Under the pieces are notes generated by a model. That model had not been told where the DNA came from. It saw only the letters and a program-made list of their open reading frames with translations, and made no database searches. Source: an uncultured Lachnospiraceae bacterium (GTDB lineage Bacteria > Bacillota > Clostridia > Lachnospirales > Lachnospiraceae). From it: a DNA stretch of 40,736 nucleotides. The DNA lies in contig CANQTG010000015.1 in the NCBI GenBank assembly GCA_947626715.1, forward strand, positions 1 to 40,736, in the 5' to 3' direction. Made by a program: the position numbers and the translations under genes. Positions 33,194-40,736 of this stretch are shown here, one piece after another; position 1 is the stretch's first letter; each line of letters starts with the position of its first letter.

Positions 33194-33247
33194 ATCAAAA
33201 AGAAGAAAAAGGAAGGCGCGGGCGAAGGAGACGGGAGGCGGCCGGAA

Positions 33248-34603
33248 GTGGACATGATAAGATATCCTGACAAAGGCGCGGCGGCGGGTACGATGGAAAA
33301 GCTGGGCGTGCTCAGCGACGCCGCCAAATATGACGTGGCGTGTACGAGCAGCGGCGTTACCCGCAGGGGGAACGGGCAGGGAATGGGCAATACCATAGCG
33401 GCCGGGATCTGCCACAGCTTCAGCAGCGACGGCAGGTGCATTTCCCTGTTAAAGATCCTGCTGACTAATGAATGCATTTATGACTGTAGATATTGTATTA
33501 ACCGCCGTTCCAATGATGTGCCGCGCGCGGCGTTCACGCCGGAGGAGCTCTGCGAGCTGACGGTCGGTTTTTACAGGCGTAATTATATCGAAGGCTTGTT
33601 CCTCAGTTCGGGGATCGTAGGCAGCCCGGATATCACGATGGAGCTGCTCTGGCGCACGCTCTGGCTCCTGCGCAAAAAATATGAGTTTCAGGGCTATATC
33701 CATGTAAAGGCCATACCCGGGGCCGATGCGGAGCTGATCCGGCGCACGGGAATGCTGGCGGACCGTATGAGCGTCAATCTGGAGCTGCCTACGGCGGAGG
33801 GATTGCGCAGGCTGGCGCCGAATAAGCACCGGAAAAATATCCTAACGCCGATGCGGCAGATACAGACCGGTATCCTGCAGAGCAGGAATGAGCTGAGCCT
33901 GTACCGGCATACGCCGCGCTTCGTACCGGCGGGGCAGTCTACGCAGATGATCGTCGGCGCGACGCCGGAGAGCGATTACCAGATCCTGACGGTGGCGGAG
34001 ACTTTATATCGGAAATTCGCCCTAAAGCGGGTATTCTATTCCGCATTTGTGAATGTCAATCAGGATAAGGAGCTGCCAGCGCCCTTAGGAGGCGCGCCGC
34101 TTCTGCGGGAGCACAGGCTGTATCAGGCGGACTGGCTGCTTCGGTTTTACGGGTTTGCCGCGGACGAGCTGCTGGGCGAGAAGCGGCCCAATTTTAATAT
34201 CCTGCTCGACCCCAAATGCGACTGGGCGGTTAGGCACTTGGATCAGTTCCCGGTCGACGTGCAGACGGCGGAATATCGTATGCTCCTTAGGGTGCCGGGG
34301 ATCGGCGTAAAGAGCGCGCGCTTTATCGTGCAGGCGAGGCGGAGCGCAAAGCTGAGATTTGAGGACTTAAAGAGAATGGGCGTGGTCTTAAAGCGGGCGG
34401 TCTATTTTATCACCTGCAGCGGGCGGCAGATGTACCCGACGAGACTGGAGGAGGATTACATTGTCAGGAACCTGCTCGGGGAGAAGGAAAAGCTGCCCTT
34501 TGAAAAGGATCAGGTCACATACCGGCAGCTGTCGTTGTTCGACGATCTGCATTTTGAACGGAAAGAGGAAAGTGAGGGCGCGCTGTGGAAGAGCATATCC
34601 TGA
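33248..34603 (+). CDS. Putative DNA modification/repair radical SAM protein (TIGR03916 type)
   Basis: 451 aa from a GTG at 33248 with GGGAGG 9 nt upstream; an ATG at 33254 lies further from it, and the frame back to 33062 overlaps the promoter, so the longer form is unlikely. The Fe-S/SAM motif is Cys76-x3-Cys80-x2-Cys83 (NECIYDCRYCINR). A helix-hairpin-helix DNA-binding motif (VPGIGVKSARFIV, about residue 347-360) lies towards the C-terminus. This combination defines a family always linked to the TIGR03915 gene, which here follows and overlaps by 19 nt. Its reaction is unknown; DNA repair is inferred from the HhH domain, partner and LexA-like box. Confidence 0.9.
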   Translation: MDMIRYPDKGAAAGTMEKLGVLSDAAKYDVACTSSGVTRRGNGQGMGNTIAAGICHSFSSDGRCISLLKILLTNECIYDCRYCINRRSNDVPRAAFTPEELCELTVGFYRRNYIEGLFLSSGIVGSPDITMELLWRTLWLLRKKYEFQGYIHVKAIPGADAELIRRTGMLADRMSVNLELPTAEGLRRLAPNKHRKNILTPMRQIQTGILQSRNELSLYRHTPRFVPAGQSTQMIVGATPESDYQILTVAETLYRKFALKRVFYSAFVNVNQDKELPAPLGGAPLLREHRLYQADWLLRFYGFAADELLGEKRPNFNILLDPKCDWAVRHLDQFPVDVQTAEYRMLLRVPGIGVKSARFIVQARRSAKLRFEDLKRMGVVLKRAVYFITCSGRQMYPTRLEEDYIVRNLLGEKEKLPFEKDQVTYRQLSLFDDLHFERKEESEGALWKSIS

Positions 34604-35373
34604 TCTGTGAGGACAGCGTAGACGGGATCTTTACCGCGGTCTATCGGGCGTATGAAAAGCGTTACGCGCCGGAGCGGACGCAGATATGGATCTCTGAGGA
34701 GGAAAATCTGCGCCTGTTCGCGGTTTATGAAAGCGTGGATACGGATAAGGAGACCAGCGGGAAGGTCGTCCGCACGCTCAAAAGGCGTTTTGGGGAGAAG
34801 GGATTTTATACCTTCTGCCTTGCGCTGTCCACGCCCGATACGGGGAAGGCGACGGCGGTCTACCGCACGCTCGCAAAGGGGCTGCGCCTTCGGCGTCCTT
34901 CCGATATCTTTTACCGTCATGCCGACCCGGATGTCCATAAGGTCGAGTCGCTGCAGACGAGGGCCGGACGGGAAATGGATCATCTGCGCGGCTTTCTGCG
35001 CTTCTGCGAGCTGGAGGGCCGTATCCTGTATGCGGAGATTGGGCCGGAGAATCATATCCTGCCTTATCTGGCGGATCATTTTGCCGACAGGTTCCCCAAA
35101 GAGCATTTCCTGATCCTTGATACGGGGCGTTCCCTGTCTGCCGTGCATGAGGCGGGGAAGGCGTGGTTTCTTGCCTCGGCGGACTCTTTTATGCGGGAGA
35201 ATCTAAAGGAGCGCGGCGGCGAGGCCCTCTATAGGGAACTGTTTCGCTGCTTTCATCATAAAATAGCAATAGAAGCGCGGCGCAACGAAAATCTGCAGAA
35301 GAATATGCTCCCTCTCCGTTTCCGTCCCTATATGGCGGAATTTACGAAAGAGGGGGACGGTCGGATTTCATAA
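34585..35373 (+). CDS. TIGR03915 family putative DNA repair protein
   Basis: 262 aa, GTG start with GTGAGGG 6 nt upstream, overlapping the radical SAM gene by 19 nt. Family features: N-terminal ILICEDSVDGIFTAVYRAYE, YRTLAKGLRLRR, VHKVESLQTRAGREMDHLRGFLRF, and MRENLKERGGEALYRELFRCFHHKIAIEARRN near the end. In some bacteria this domain is fused to a uracil-DNA glycosylase domain; here it stands alone. It is thought to work with the radical SAM partner on DNA; the biochemical role is unknown. Confidence 0.88.
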   Translation: MEEHILICEDSVDGIFTAVYRAYEKRYAPERTQIWISEEENLRLFAVYESVDTDKETSGKVVRTLKRRFGEKGFYTFCLALSTPDTGKATAVYRTLAKGLRLRRPSDIFYRHADPDVHKVESLQTRAGREMDHLRGFLRFCELEGRILYAEIGPENHILPYLADHFADRFPKEHFLILDTGRSLSAVHEAGKAWFLASADSFMRENLKERGGEALYRELFRCFHHKIAIEARRNENLQKNMLPLRFRPYMAEFTKEGDGRIS

Positions 35374-35403
35374 AATTTTTAAGAATTTTTTGGAATAAAA
35401 TAC

Positions 35404-35431
35404 TTTACATTTGGGAATTATGGATTATAAT
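35404..35431 (+). promoter_or_regulatory. Strong promoter of the HPr-like gene
   Basis: -35 TTTACA (35404-35409), 16-bp spacer, perfect -10 TATAAT (35426-35431), in an AT-rich region. The ~90-nt leader carries a TGGCAGTATGCCA mini-hairpin (35453-35465) and a GCCG/CGGC hairpin, with AAAGGA before the start. Confidence 0.7.
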
Positions 35432-35529
35432 ACTAAATCAGAAATTTGAAACTGGCAGTATGCCAAAGTTACAGATGTTAAGCCGCAACTGTTTCGGCGT
35501 GTTTAAAATGTGAAAGGAATGGTATTATA

Positions 35530-35760
35530 ATGAGGACGCAACGGGACATCAGACTGAGAGCAAGCGAAGTGAAAGGTTTTGTGGAAGCAGCATCGAAATG
35601 CAATTTTGACATCGATATTTTTTATAACCGCTACGTAGTGGACGCAAAATCTATCTTGGGGGTATATGGGCTGGATCTGACAAAAACCCTGACTGTCAGG
35701 TACAACGGCTATGATCAGGACTTTGAGGAATGCCTGAAAAGACTTGCCGCGGCATGTTAA
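35530..35760 (+). CDS. HPr-like protein lacking the catalytic histidine (Crh-like)
   Basis: 76 aa. The sequence aligns along its length with HPr: FVEAASKCNFDIDIFYNRYVVDAKSILGV matches the HPr helix A-strand-Ser46 loop region. The PTS phosphorylation site (GIHARPA around His15) is replaced by LRASEVKGF, so it cannot carry PTS phosphate on that residue. The Ser46 region KSILG is kept, as in Bacillus Crh, whose Ser46 is phosphorylated by HPr kinase to co-repress with CcpA. A regulatory, non-transport role is inferred. It has its own strong promoter and terminator, so is transcribed alone. Confidence 0.8.
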   Translation: MRTQRDIRLRASEVKGFVEAASKCNFDIDIFYNRYVVDAKSILGVYGLDLTKTLTVRYNGYDQDFEECLKRLAAAC

Positions 35761-35795
35761 AAAAGCGCTTTTGCGTGAGTATCGACTATTGATTG

Positions 35796-35842
35796 ACGCC
35801 TTCTGCCGGATAGCGTAGACTGTCCGTAGAGGGCGTTTTTTT
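35796..35842 (+). terminator. Rho-independent terminator of the HPr-like gene
   Basis: ACGCCTTCT (35796-35804) pairs with AGAGGGCGT (35828-35836, one wobble), with an inner CGGA/TCCG pairing and seven T at the end. Confidence 0.85.
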
Positions 35843-35933
35843 GTTCCGGTAAAGGGCGCGCGGACAGAAACGGGCAGGCCGCGGCGGCGTATGCGGCGGT
35901 CATAGCGCGCGGGAAAGGGAGGGATCGGGTATC

Positions 35934-38471
35934 ATGCAGATCAGGATATCGGTTCGGAATCTGGTGGAATTTATCCTGCGGAGCGGCAGCATTGACAACC
36001 GCCGCACGGCGGCTTCCGACGCCGCGATGGCCGAGGGGAGCCGGATCCACAGAATGCTGCAGCGCCGTATGGGGGCGGACTATCAGGCGGAGGTCTTTCT
36101 GCGCCGCGCCTTCCATAGAAAAGAGTATGATATCGTGATCGAGGGGCGGGCGGACGGAGTGCTCCCAGAGCCGGACGGCTTTATGATAGAAGAGATCAAA
36201 GGAACCTACCGCGATATCATGCGGATGCAGGAGGCCGTCCCGGTGCATTTAGCGCAGGCAAAGTGCTATGCGTATCTGTATGCGGCGCAATATTGGATAC
36301 CGGACCGCGGCGGTGTGTCTGGCGAGGAAAGCGCGGACTGCGGCAATGGTGTGGCCGGAGATGGCGGCGCGGGCTGTGATGAGAGCGCGTCTGGCAGGGA
36401 AAGCGCGGACTGCGCTCTGCAGGCGCATGGGCGGGAGCCGGCGATCCATATCCGCATGACATACTGCAATTTGGACACAGAGGAGCTGCGCTATTTTCAT
36501 TATGAAGATACTTGGCAGGGGCTGAGCGGCTGGTTTGAGGGGCTGCTTGCGGACTATCTGAAATGGGCGGATATGGAGCATGACTGGAAGGAGAAGCGTC
36601 AAGCTTCCATTCATAGTCTTTCTTTTCCCTTTGCCTATCGTAAGGGGCAGAAGGAGCTGGCGGCTTATGTCTATCAGACGATCTGTCATAAACGGAAGCT
36701 GTTTTTGGAGGCCCCGACGGGAGTAGGCAAGACCATCTCCGTGATCTTTCCCGCCGTCAAAGCTGTCGGTGAAAAAAAGGCGGACAGGATCTTCTATCTG
36801 ACAGCCAAGACGGTCACGCAGGTCGTGGCGGAGGAAACCTTTGCGCTGCTGCGAGAGCACGGGCTTGCGTATAAGACCGTACTGTTGACCGCACGGGACA
36901 AAATATGCTTTCTGGAAGAGGCGGAATGTAACCCGCAGGCCTGTCCCTATGCGGATGGGCACTATGACCGGATCAATGAGGCGCTCTACGATATATTGAC
37001 CCATGAGGTTAATTATACGGCGGAGAGGATCCGGGATTATGCGGAGAGATACCGGGTGTGCCCATTTGAGATGGGGCTGGATATCAGCCTGTTCTGCGAC
37101 GCCGTGATCTGCGATTATAATTATGTCTTTGACCCGCACGTCTATCTGCGCCGCTTTTTCGGGGAGAATACGGAGGAAGAATCCCTCTTTCTAGTGGACG
37201 AGGCGCACAATCTTGTGGAGCGGGGGCGGGAAATGTATAGCGCCTCCCTCTGGAAGGAGGATTTCCTGCGCCTAAAGCGCGGAATCCATCCGGTCAACGC
37301 CAAGATCGCGGGGCAGCTTGAGAAGTGCAACCGGGCGCTGCTCTCCTTAAAACGGGAATGTGAGGACTGGCGCATTGTAGAGCTTTTGGATCCGTTTATA
37401 TCGCCGCTCATAAGGCTGCACGCCTCCTTGACGGACTTTCTGGAAGAGGGCAGGGAGCCGGTCGAGGCGGCGCTTCAGGGGGAGATACTGGAATTTTATT
37501 TTGCGGTATCGCATTTTCTGGAAATGTATGAGCTGATGGACGAAAATTATGCGGCGTATACCAAAATGGAGGAGGATGGCCGCTTCCTGCTGCGGATATA
37601 CTGTGTGAACCCGGGAAAGAACCTGCGGGAGTGTATGGCGCGCGCGCGCAGCAGTATCCTGTTTTCCGCGACCATGCTCCCGATCCGCTATTATAAGGAG
37701 CTGCTCGGCGGGGAGGAGACGGATTACGAAGTGTACGCGCCCTCCGCTTTCGACAGCAGGCGCTGCGCGGTCTTTACCGGAAGCGGCGTGACGACGCGCT
37801 ATACGAGGCGCGGCGAGGCGGAATACAGGAATATCGCCTGTTATATTTATGAAACGGTCAAAAACCGGCGCGGGAATTATATGATCTTTTTCCCGTCCTA
37901 TCTGTTCTTACAGAGGGTCTACGAGATCTATCTGGCGGAATTTTGGGACGGGGAAACGCAGGAATGCCTCGTGCAGGAAAGCCGTATGGGAGAGCGGGCG
38001 AGAGGGGAATTTTTAAGGCGCTTTCTGGGGAATGAAGAGCTTGTATTTTCAGACGTCATCGATATGGAGATCGAAGAGGAGGAGGAAAAGAGCCTGCTCG
38101 GCTTCTGCGTGATGGGCGGTATCTTCGGGGAGGGGATTGACCTGAAAAGGGACAGCCTGATCGGCGCAATCATCGTAGGCACCGGGATCCCGCAGGTCTG
38201 CCCGGAGCGGGAGATCCTGAAACAGTATTTTGACCGGGAAGGTAACGGGTTTGACTATGCCTATCGCTATCCGGGAATGAATAAGGTGCTGCAGGCGGCG
38301 GGCAGGGTGATACGGACGGCGGAGGATATCGGGATCGTCGTGCTGTTAGACGAACGCTTCGACAGTCCGGCCTATAGGCGGCTTTTCCCAAGAGAATGGG
38401 CGGGCTGCGAGTCGGCGGGCCTGCGGCAGATAAGCGGGAAGGTCGCGGAATTTTGGAAAAGGTGGCTGTAG
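35934..38471 (+). CDS. PD-(D/E)XK nuclease-XPD/DinG-type helicase fusion
   Basis: 845 aa. The N-terminal ~130 residues contain a PD-(D/E)XK-type nuclease signature, Asp74 in EGRADGVL and Glu87-Ile-Lys89 in IEEIKGT. The superfamily 2 helicase follows: Walker A EAPTGVGKT with Lys266, an XPD/DinG-like Fe-S segment (KICFLEEAECNPQACPYA and RVCPFEMG supply four Cys), DEAH 422-425 (LVDEAHNLVE), ILFSATMLP, and the C-terminal LQAAGRVIRTAEDIG motif VI. Such enzymes unwind 5' to 3' and cut at branched or damaged DNA. AAAGGGAGGG 10 nt upstream of the ATG. A repetitive 43-residue Cys/Gly/Ala insert (about 125-168) interrupts the boundary of the nuclease domain. Confidence 0.88.
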   Translation: MQIRISVRNLVEFILRSGSIDNRRTAASDAAMAEGSRIHRMLQRRMGADYQAEVFLRRAFHRKEYDIVIEGRADGVLPEPDGFMIEEIKGTYRDIMRMQEAVPVHLAQAKCYAYLYAAQYWIPDRGGVSGEESADCGNGVAGDGGAGCDESASGRESADCALQAHGREPAIHIRMTYCNLDTEELRYFHYEDTWQGLSGWFEGLLADYLKWADMEHDWKEKRQASIHSLSFPFAYRKGQKELAAYVYQTICHKRKLFLEAPTGVGKTISVIFPAVKAVGEKKADRIFYLTAKTVTQVVAEETFALLREHGLAYKTVLLTARDKICFLEEAECNPQACPYADGHYDRINEALYDILTHEVNYTAERIRDYAERYRVCPFEMGLDISLFCDAVICDYNYVFDPHVYLRRFFGENTEEESLFLVDEAHNLVERGREMYSASLWKEDFLRLKRGIHPVNAKIAGQLEKCNRALLSLKRECEDWRIVELLDPFISPLIRLHASLTDFLEEGREPVEAALQGEILEFYFAVSHFLEMYELMDENYAAYTKMEEDGRFLLRIYCVNPGKNLRECMARARSSILFSATMLPIRYYKELLGGEETDYEVYAPSAFDSRRCAVFTGSGVTTRYTRRGEAEYRNIACYIYETVKNRRGNYMIFFPSYLFLQRVYEIYLAEFWDGETQECLVQESRMGERARGEFLRRFLGNEELVFSDVIDMEIEEEEEKSLLGFCVMGGIFGEGIDLKRDSLIGAIIVGTGIPQVCPEREILKQYFDREGNGFDYAYRYPGMNKVLQAAGRVIRTAEDIGIVVLLDERFDSPAYRRLFPREWAGCESAGLRQISGKVAEFWKRWL
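36318..36413 (+). repeat. In-frame direct repeat in the nuclease-helicase gene
   Basis: A 24-bp unit (TCTGGC..GGAAAGCGCGGACTGC) at 36318-36341 recurs at 36390-36413 with two mismatches, 72 bp (24 codons) apart, encoding SGEESADC and SGRESADC. It lies in a Gly/Ala/Cys-rich insert absent from the conserved core. Confidence 0.65.
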
Positions 38472-38520
38472 GAGGGAGACTTTGACAGGCGGTTTTCCCT
38501 GAAAATGACTGGCGTGTCGC

Positions 38521-38593
38521 TGTGGATAACTTTGTGGAAATTGGGGATTTATCGCCATTCTGACAGTTAAAAATGTGCAGAGCGTCAGAATGG
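38521..38593. other. DnaA box-like sites and a 10-bp inverted repeat in a convergent gap
   Basis: TGTGGATAA (38521-38529) is a perfect DnaA box on the reverse strand (TTATCCACA), followed by TTTGTGGAA, a weaker match. Then CCATTCTGAC (38555-38564) and GTCAGAATGG (38584-38593) form a perfect 10-bp stem. Neither arm is followed by a T tract, so its use as a terminator is uncertain. No other gene is seen in the 156-bp gap; a GCGGCCGG/CCGGCCGC dyad covers the aldolase stop. Confidence 0.45.
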
Positions 38594-38627
38594 GAGGGGG
38601 GGACAGACATGCGGCCGGGCTGGGCTC

Positions 38628-39665
38628 TTAGAGCCGGCCGCGGATATCCTCGCACAGGCGCTCTGCGTTCTGCGCCGTCGTCGCCCAAGAGGTGCAGAAG
38701 CGCACGACGTATCTCCCGTCCCCCAGATCGCACCACGGACTGAAGGAATACGTATCGGAGAGCGCAAGGAGCTGCTCCCTTCTTAGGATAGGAAACTGCT
38801 GGTTCGTGTAGGAATCGTAATAGAAGCTGATCCCCTTTTCGGCAAAGGCCCTTCGGATATCCAGCGCCAGCCGGACGGCGTCCCCCGCGATTTTTAGATA
38901 CAGATCGCCGGTAAAGAGCGTCTCAAACTGCAGGCCGAGAAGACGGCCCTTTGCCAGCAGCGCGCCATGCTGCTTGATAAGATAGCGGAAATCCCGTTTT
39001 AGGGCGGGATTCGTGATAACGACGGCCTCGCCGAACAGCGCGCCCGTCTTTGTGCCGCCGATATAGAATACGTCGCAGCAGGAGGCGATCTGGGAAAGGC
39101 TCAGGTCGTTTCGCGGGGACGCCAGCCCGTAGGAGAGCCTTGCGCCGTCCAGATACAGGGGCAGGCCGTACCTGCGGCAGACGGCGGAGATATCCGAAAG
39201 CTCGGCGGCGCTGTAGAGCGTGCCGTTTTCCGTCGGCTGCGAAAGATATACCATCGCGGGCTGCACCATATGCTCGCGGTCGCCGTCCTGATAATGGCGT
39301 TCGCAGCAGGCCGCGATATCGCCTGCCGTAAGCTTTCCGTCCGCGGAAGGAAGGGCGAGCACCTTATGGCCGCCCGCTTCGACAGCGCCGGATTCATGGA
39401 CGTTGATGTGCCCGGTGGAGGCGCAGATCACGCCCTGATGGGGGCGCAGGATAGACGAGATCACGACCGCATTGGTCTGCGTGCCGCCGATCAGGAAATG
39501 GACGTCGGCGTCCGGCCTGCGGCACGCGCCCCGTATCAGGCTGCGGGCGTGTTCACAGTACGGATCCGCGCCGTATCCCGCCGTCTGCTCCAGATTGGTA
39601 TCCAGCAGACGTTTGAGTATGTCGGGATGCGCGCCCTCCAGATAATCGTTTTCAAATCGTATCAT
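38628..39665 (-). CDS. Threonine aldolase family PLP enzyme
   Basis: 345 aa. AGGAGG 6 nt before the ATG at 39665; the frame continues open but the extension lies in the kinase gene. Fold-type I PLP signatures of the low-specificity L-threonine aldolase family are present: FENDYLEGAHPDILKRL, HFLIGGTQTNAVVIS, CASTGHINVHESGAVEAGGHKV, LYLDGARLSYG and the Schiff-base lysine in FYIGGTKTGALFGEAVV. It cleaves L-threonine or allo-threonine to glycine and acetaldehyde, or acts on a related beta-hydroxy amino acid. The start overlaps the end of the pyridoxamine kinase gene by 14 nt, so cofactor recycling and a PLP enzyme are co-expressed. Confidence 0.92.
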   Translation of the reverse strand: MIRFENDYLEGAHPDILKRLLDTNLEQTAGYGADPYCEHARSLIRGACRRPDADVHFLIGGTQTNAVVISSILRPHQGVICASTGHINVHESGAVEAGGHKVLALPSADGKLTAGDIAACCERHYQDGDREHMVQPAMVYLSQPTENGTLYSAAELSDISAVCRRYGLPLYLDGARLSYGLASPRNDLSLSQIASCCDVFYIGGTKTGALFGEAVVITNPALKRDFRYLIKQHGALLAKGRLLGLQFETLFTGDLYLKIAGDAVRLALDIRRAFAEKGISFYYDSYTNQQFPILRREQLLALSDTYSFSPWCDLGDGRYVVRFCTSWATTAQNAERLCEDIRGRL

Positions 39666-40566
39666 AAGATTCCTCCTTACAGTCAGGGTATGGACGTTTG
39701 CCAAGCATGGAAAGATAGGGTTCGAAGAGGACGCCCTCCCGGATCGGGACCGCAGCCGCTGCGGAGGCGTTGACGCAGATACGGATAAAATCGGCTGCCT
39801 TACGGACGGAAGCCTCGAAGGGGACATGATTTAACAGATCGGCGGTCAGGATAGAGGCGAAAAGATCCCCTGTGCCCGGACGGGATTCGCCGTTAGAGCT
39901 GCTCTCATAGGAAAAGGTATGGACCGTATGCTCCGTTTTTTCCACGCAGTAATTCAGGATACGCCCCTCATGCAGGATCCCGGTGATCGCCGCCCTGCGG
40001 ATCCCCATATCCAGAAGGCGGCCGGAGAGCTCCTCCAGAAAGCCCGCCCCGGGCGTTTCGTGAGGGAAGGGCATATCGGTGAGGATACAGGCTTCGGTCA
40101 GATTGGGCGTCAGGATTGTGGCGAGAGGGACGAGCTCCTTCATCTGCGCGCACAGCGCCTCGGTGACGATATGATAGGTCTTTCCCATATCGCCGAGCAC
40201 CGGATCGATCAAGACGGCGTCGCAGCCGTTTTCCCTCTGCTTTTCCAGAAAACGTCTGATCGTATGGAATTGTTCGGTGGAATTTAAGAAACCGCAGTAG
40301 ATCCCGTCAAAGGAAAGCCGCAGCCTGTCGTAGGTATCCAGATAAGCCGGAAGAAAGTCGCAAAGATCCCGATAGGAATAGGCGGGGAACATCATGTGAT
40401 TGGAAAAAACGGAGGTGGGGACGGGACAGGTCTGTATCCCCATTACGTTCATGACAGGCAGGACGACTGCGAGAGAGCAGCGCCCAAAGCCTGTCAGGTC
40501 ATTGATCGCGGCCGCCCTTTTGGGCAGCGCCGCGTCCCTATGAAGAGAAAGCTCCACAAAAATCAT
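39652..40566 (-). CDS. Pyridoxamine kinase (PfkB/ThiD superfamily)
   Basis: 304 aa. Family features: N-terminal AAINDLTGFGRCSLAVVLPVMNVMGIQTCPVPTSVFSNH, the VLIDPVLGDMGKTY segment, TPNLTEACILT, and the C-terminal SRPGTGDLFASI anion-hole motif with its catalytic Asp. It phosphorylates pyridoxal, pyridoxine or pyridoxamine in vitamin B6 salvage. The ATG at 40566 overlaps the upstream stop as ATGA; however, GGAAGG abuts this ATG and is better placed (9 nt) for a GTG at 40557, which may be the true start. The neighbouring ECF-like membrane protein may import the vitamer. Confidence 0.9.
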   Translation of the reverse strand: MIFVELSLHRDAALPKRAAAINDLTGFGRCSLAVVLPVMNVMGIQTCPVPTSVFSNHMMFPAYSYRDLCDFLPAYLDTYDRLRLSFDGIYCGFLNSTEQFHTIRRFLEKQRENGCDAVLIDPVLGDMGKTYHIVTEALCAQMKELVPLATILTPNLTEACILTDMPFPHETPGAGFLEELSGRLLDMGIRRAAITGILHEGRILNYCVEKTEHTVHTFSYESSSNGESRPGTGDLFASILTADLLNHVPFEASVRKAADFIRICVNASAAAAVPIREGVLFEPYLSMLGKRPYPDCKEESYDTI

Positions 40567-40736
40567 CCTTCCATGGTTTGGTCTTTCCCTATTGTAATAA
40601 ATAATCCCGATTTTTTCAAGGCGGGCAGCAGCGCCATATAGACGGCCGTCGAGGCGATCAGGGAAATGACCGCGTTGATCGAGGAGGAAGCGATCGAATA
40701 GGTGAGCACCAGCTCCGCGGCGGGCTTCCCGAGGAT
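40563..40736 (-). CDS. C-terminal part of an integral membrane protein, probable ECF transporter S component
   Basis: Only the last 57 codons lie in the window and the frame runs off its right edge. The peptide has one hydrophobic helix (INAVISLIASTAVYMALLP) and a polar tail ending in KDQTMEG, as found at the C-terminus of six-helix ECF S components, which bind vitamins. It overlaps the pyridoxamine kinase start by 4 nt. Position next to a B6 kinase suggests a pyridoxal/pyridoxine-type transporter; family assignment from so short a piece is tentative, but the open frame and overlap make the gene itself likely. Confidence 0.6.
   Translation of the reverse strand: MLGKPAAELVLTYSIASSSINAVISLIASTAVYMALLPALKKSGLFITIGKDQTMEG

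Noticed and set aside
33062..33247. N-terminal extension of the radical SAM protein
   Set aside because: The extension covers the promoter and LexA-like box, and a proper ribosome binding site precedes the GTG at 33248.
38521..38540. Chromosomal replication origin
   Set aside because: Only one perfect DnaA box, no AT-rich unwinding region and no dnaA, dnaN or rpmH neighbours.
40591..40619. Good-looking promoter (TTGAAA, 17 bp, TACAAT, reverse strand) before pyridoxamine kinase
   Set aside because: It lies inside the 3' coding end of the overlapping membrane-protein gene and probably reflects Leu/Lys/Ile codons; an internal promoter cannot be excluded without 5'-end data.

Overview
The window looks like a chromosomal segment of a fairly GC-rich member of the Clostridia, most likely a Lachnospiraceae-type Firmicute. 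Evidence for this: strong AGGAGG-type ribosome binding sites, several TTG/GTG starts, an AddAB (not RecBCD) nuclease, direct glutaminyl-tRNA synthetase, AsnA, a CUT1 sugar ABC system, the radical-SAM/TIGR03915 repair pair, an HPr-like paralog, and a tRNA gene without encoded CCA. Species cannot be named from the sequence alone.

Layout. (1) 1-960 is AT-rich and carries one DUF4230 membrane-anchored protein; base composition changes sharply near 960-1000. (2) 1.1-5.4 kb: a ribulose-phosphate-3-epimerase-like enzyme, an IspD/TarI-like cytidylyltransferase and a GatD-like zinc polyol(-phosphate) dehydrogenase in one operon, facing a DUF2142-type polytopic glycosyltransferase-like protein; together they suggest an activated pentitol (CDP-ribitol-like) for a cell-surface polymer. 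(3) 5.5-9.9 kb: glnS, a DUF2225 zinc-ribbon protein and a MocR regulator joined by ATGA overlaps, then a convergent, extremely acidic membrane-tethered protein. (4) 10.0-12.4 kb: a TetR regulator and a MATE exporter separated by a tandem array of a 129-bp, highly structured repeat. (5) 12.4-19.9 kb: addB and addA (double-strand-break repair). addA is interrupted by an apparent one-base insertion and its stop codon lies in a 24-bp minisatellite; a tRNA-Gly(CCC) follows on the other strand.

(6) 20.0-32.0 kb is a carbohydrate locus: an unrecognised 616-aa protein, a small zinc-ribbon protein, an AraC regulator with a candidate two-site operator, a lipoprotein binding protein, two permeases, a GH2 beta-galactosidase and a convergent GH36 alpha-galactosidase. 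It probably imports and cleaves galactosides; no ABC ATPase is present, so a shared MsmK-type ATPase is expected elsewhere. (7) 32.0-38.5 kb: asnA diverges from a DNA-repair radical SAM gene that has a near-consensus LexA box and a good promoter; its TIGR03915 partner, an HPr-like protein that lacks the phosphorylatable His but keeps Ser46 (Crh-like), and a PD-(D/E)XK nuclease/XPD-type helicase fusion follow. (8) 38.6-40.7 kb, reverse strand: the end of an integral membrane protein (ECF S-component-like), pyridoxamine kinase and a PLP-dependent threonine aldolase, overlapping one another.

A theme running through the window is short tandem repeats whose period is a multiple of three (15, 24, 36, 72 and 129 bp), lying at gene ends, upstream of a start, or as in-frame Cys-containing inserts in otherwise conserved enzymes.
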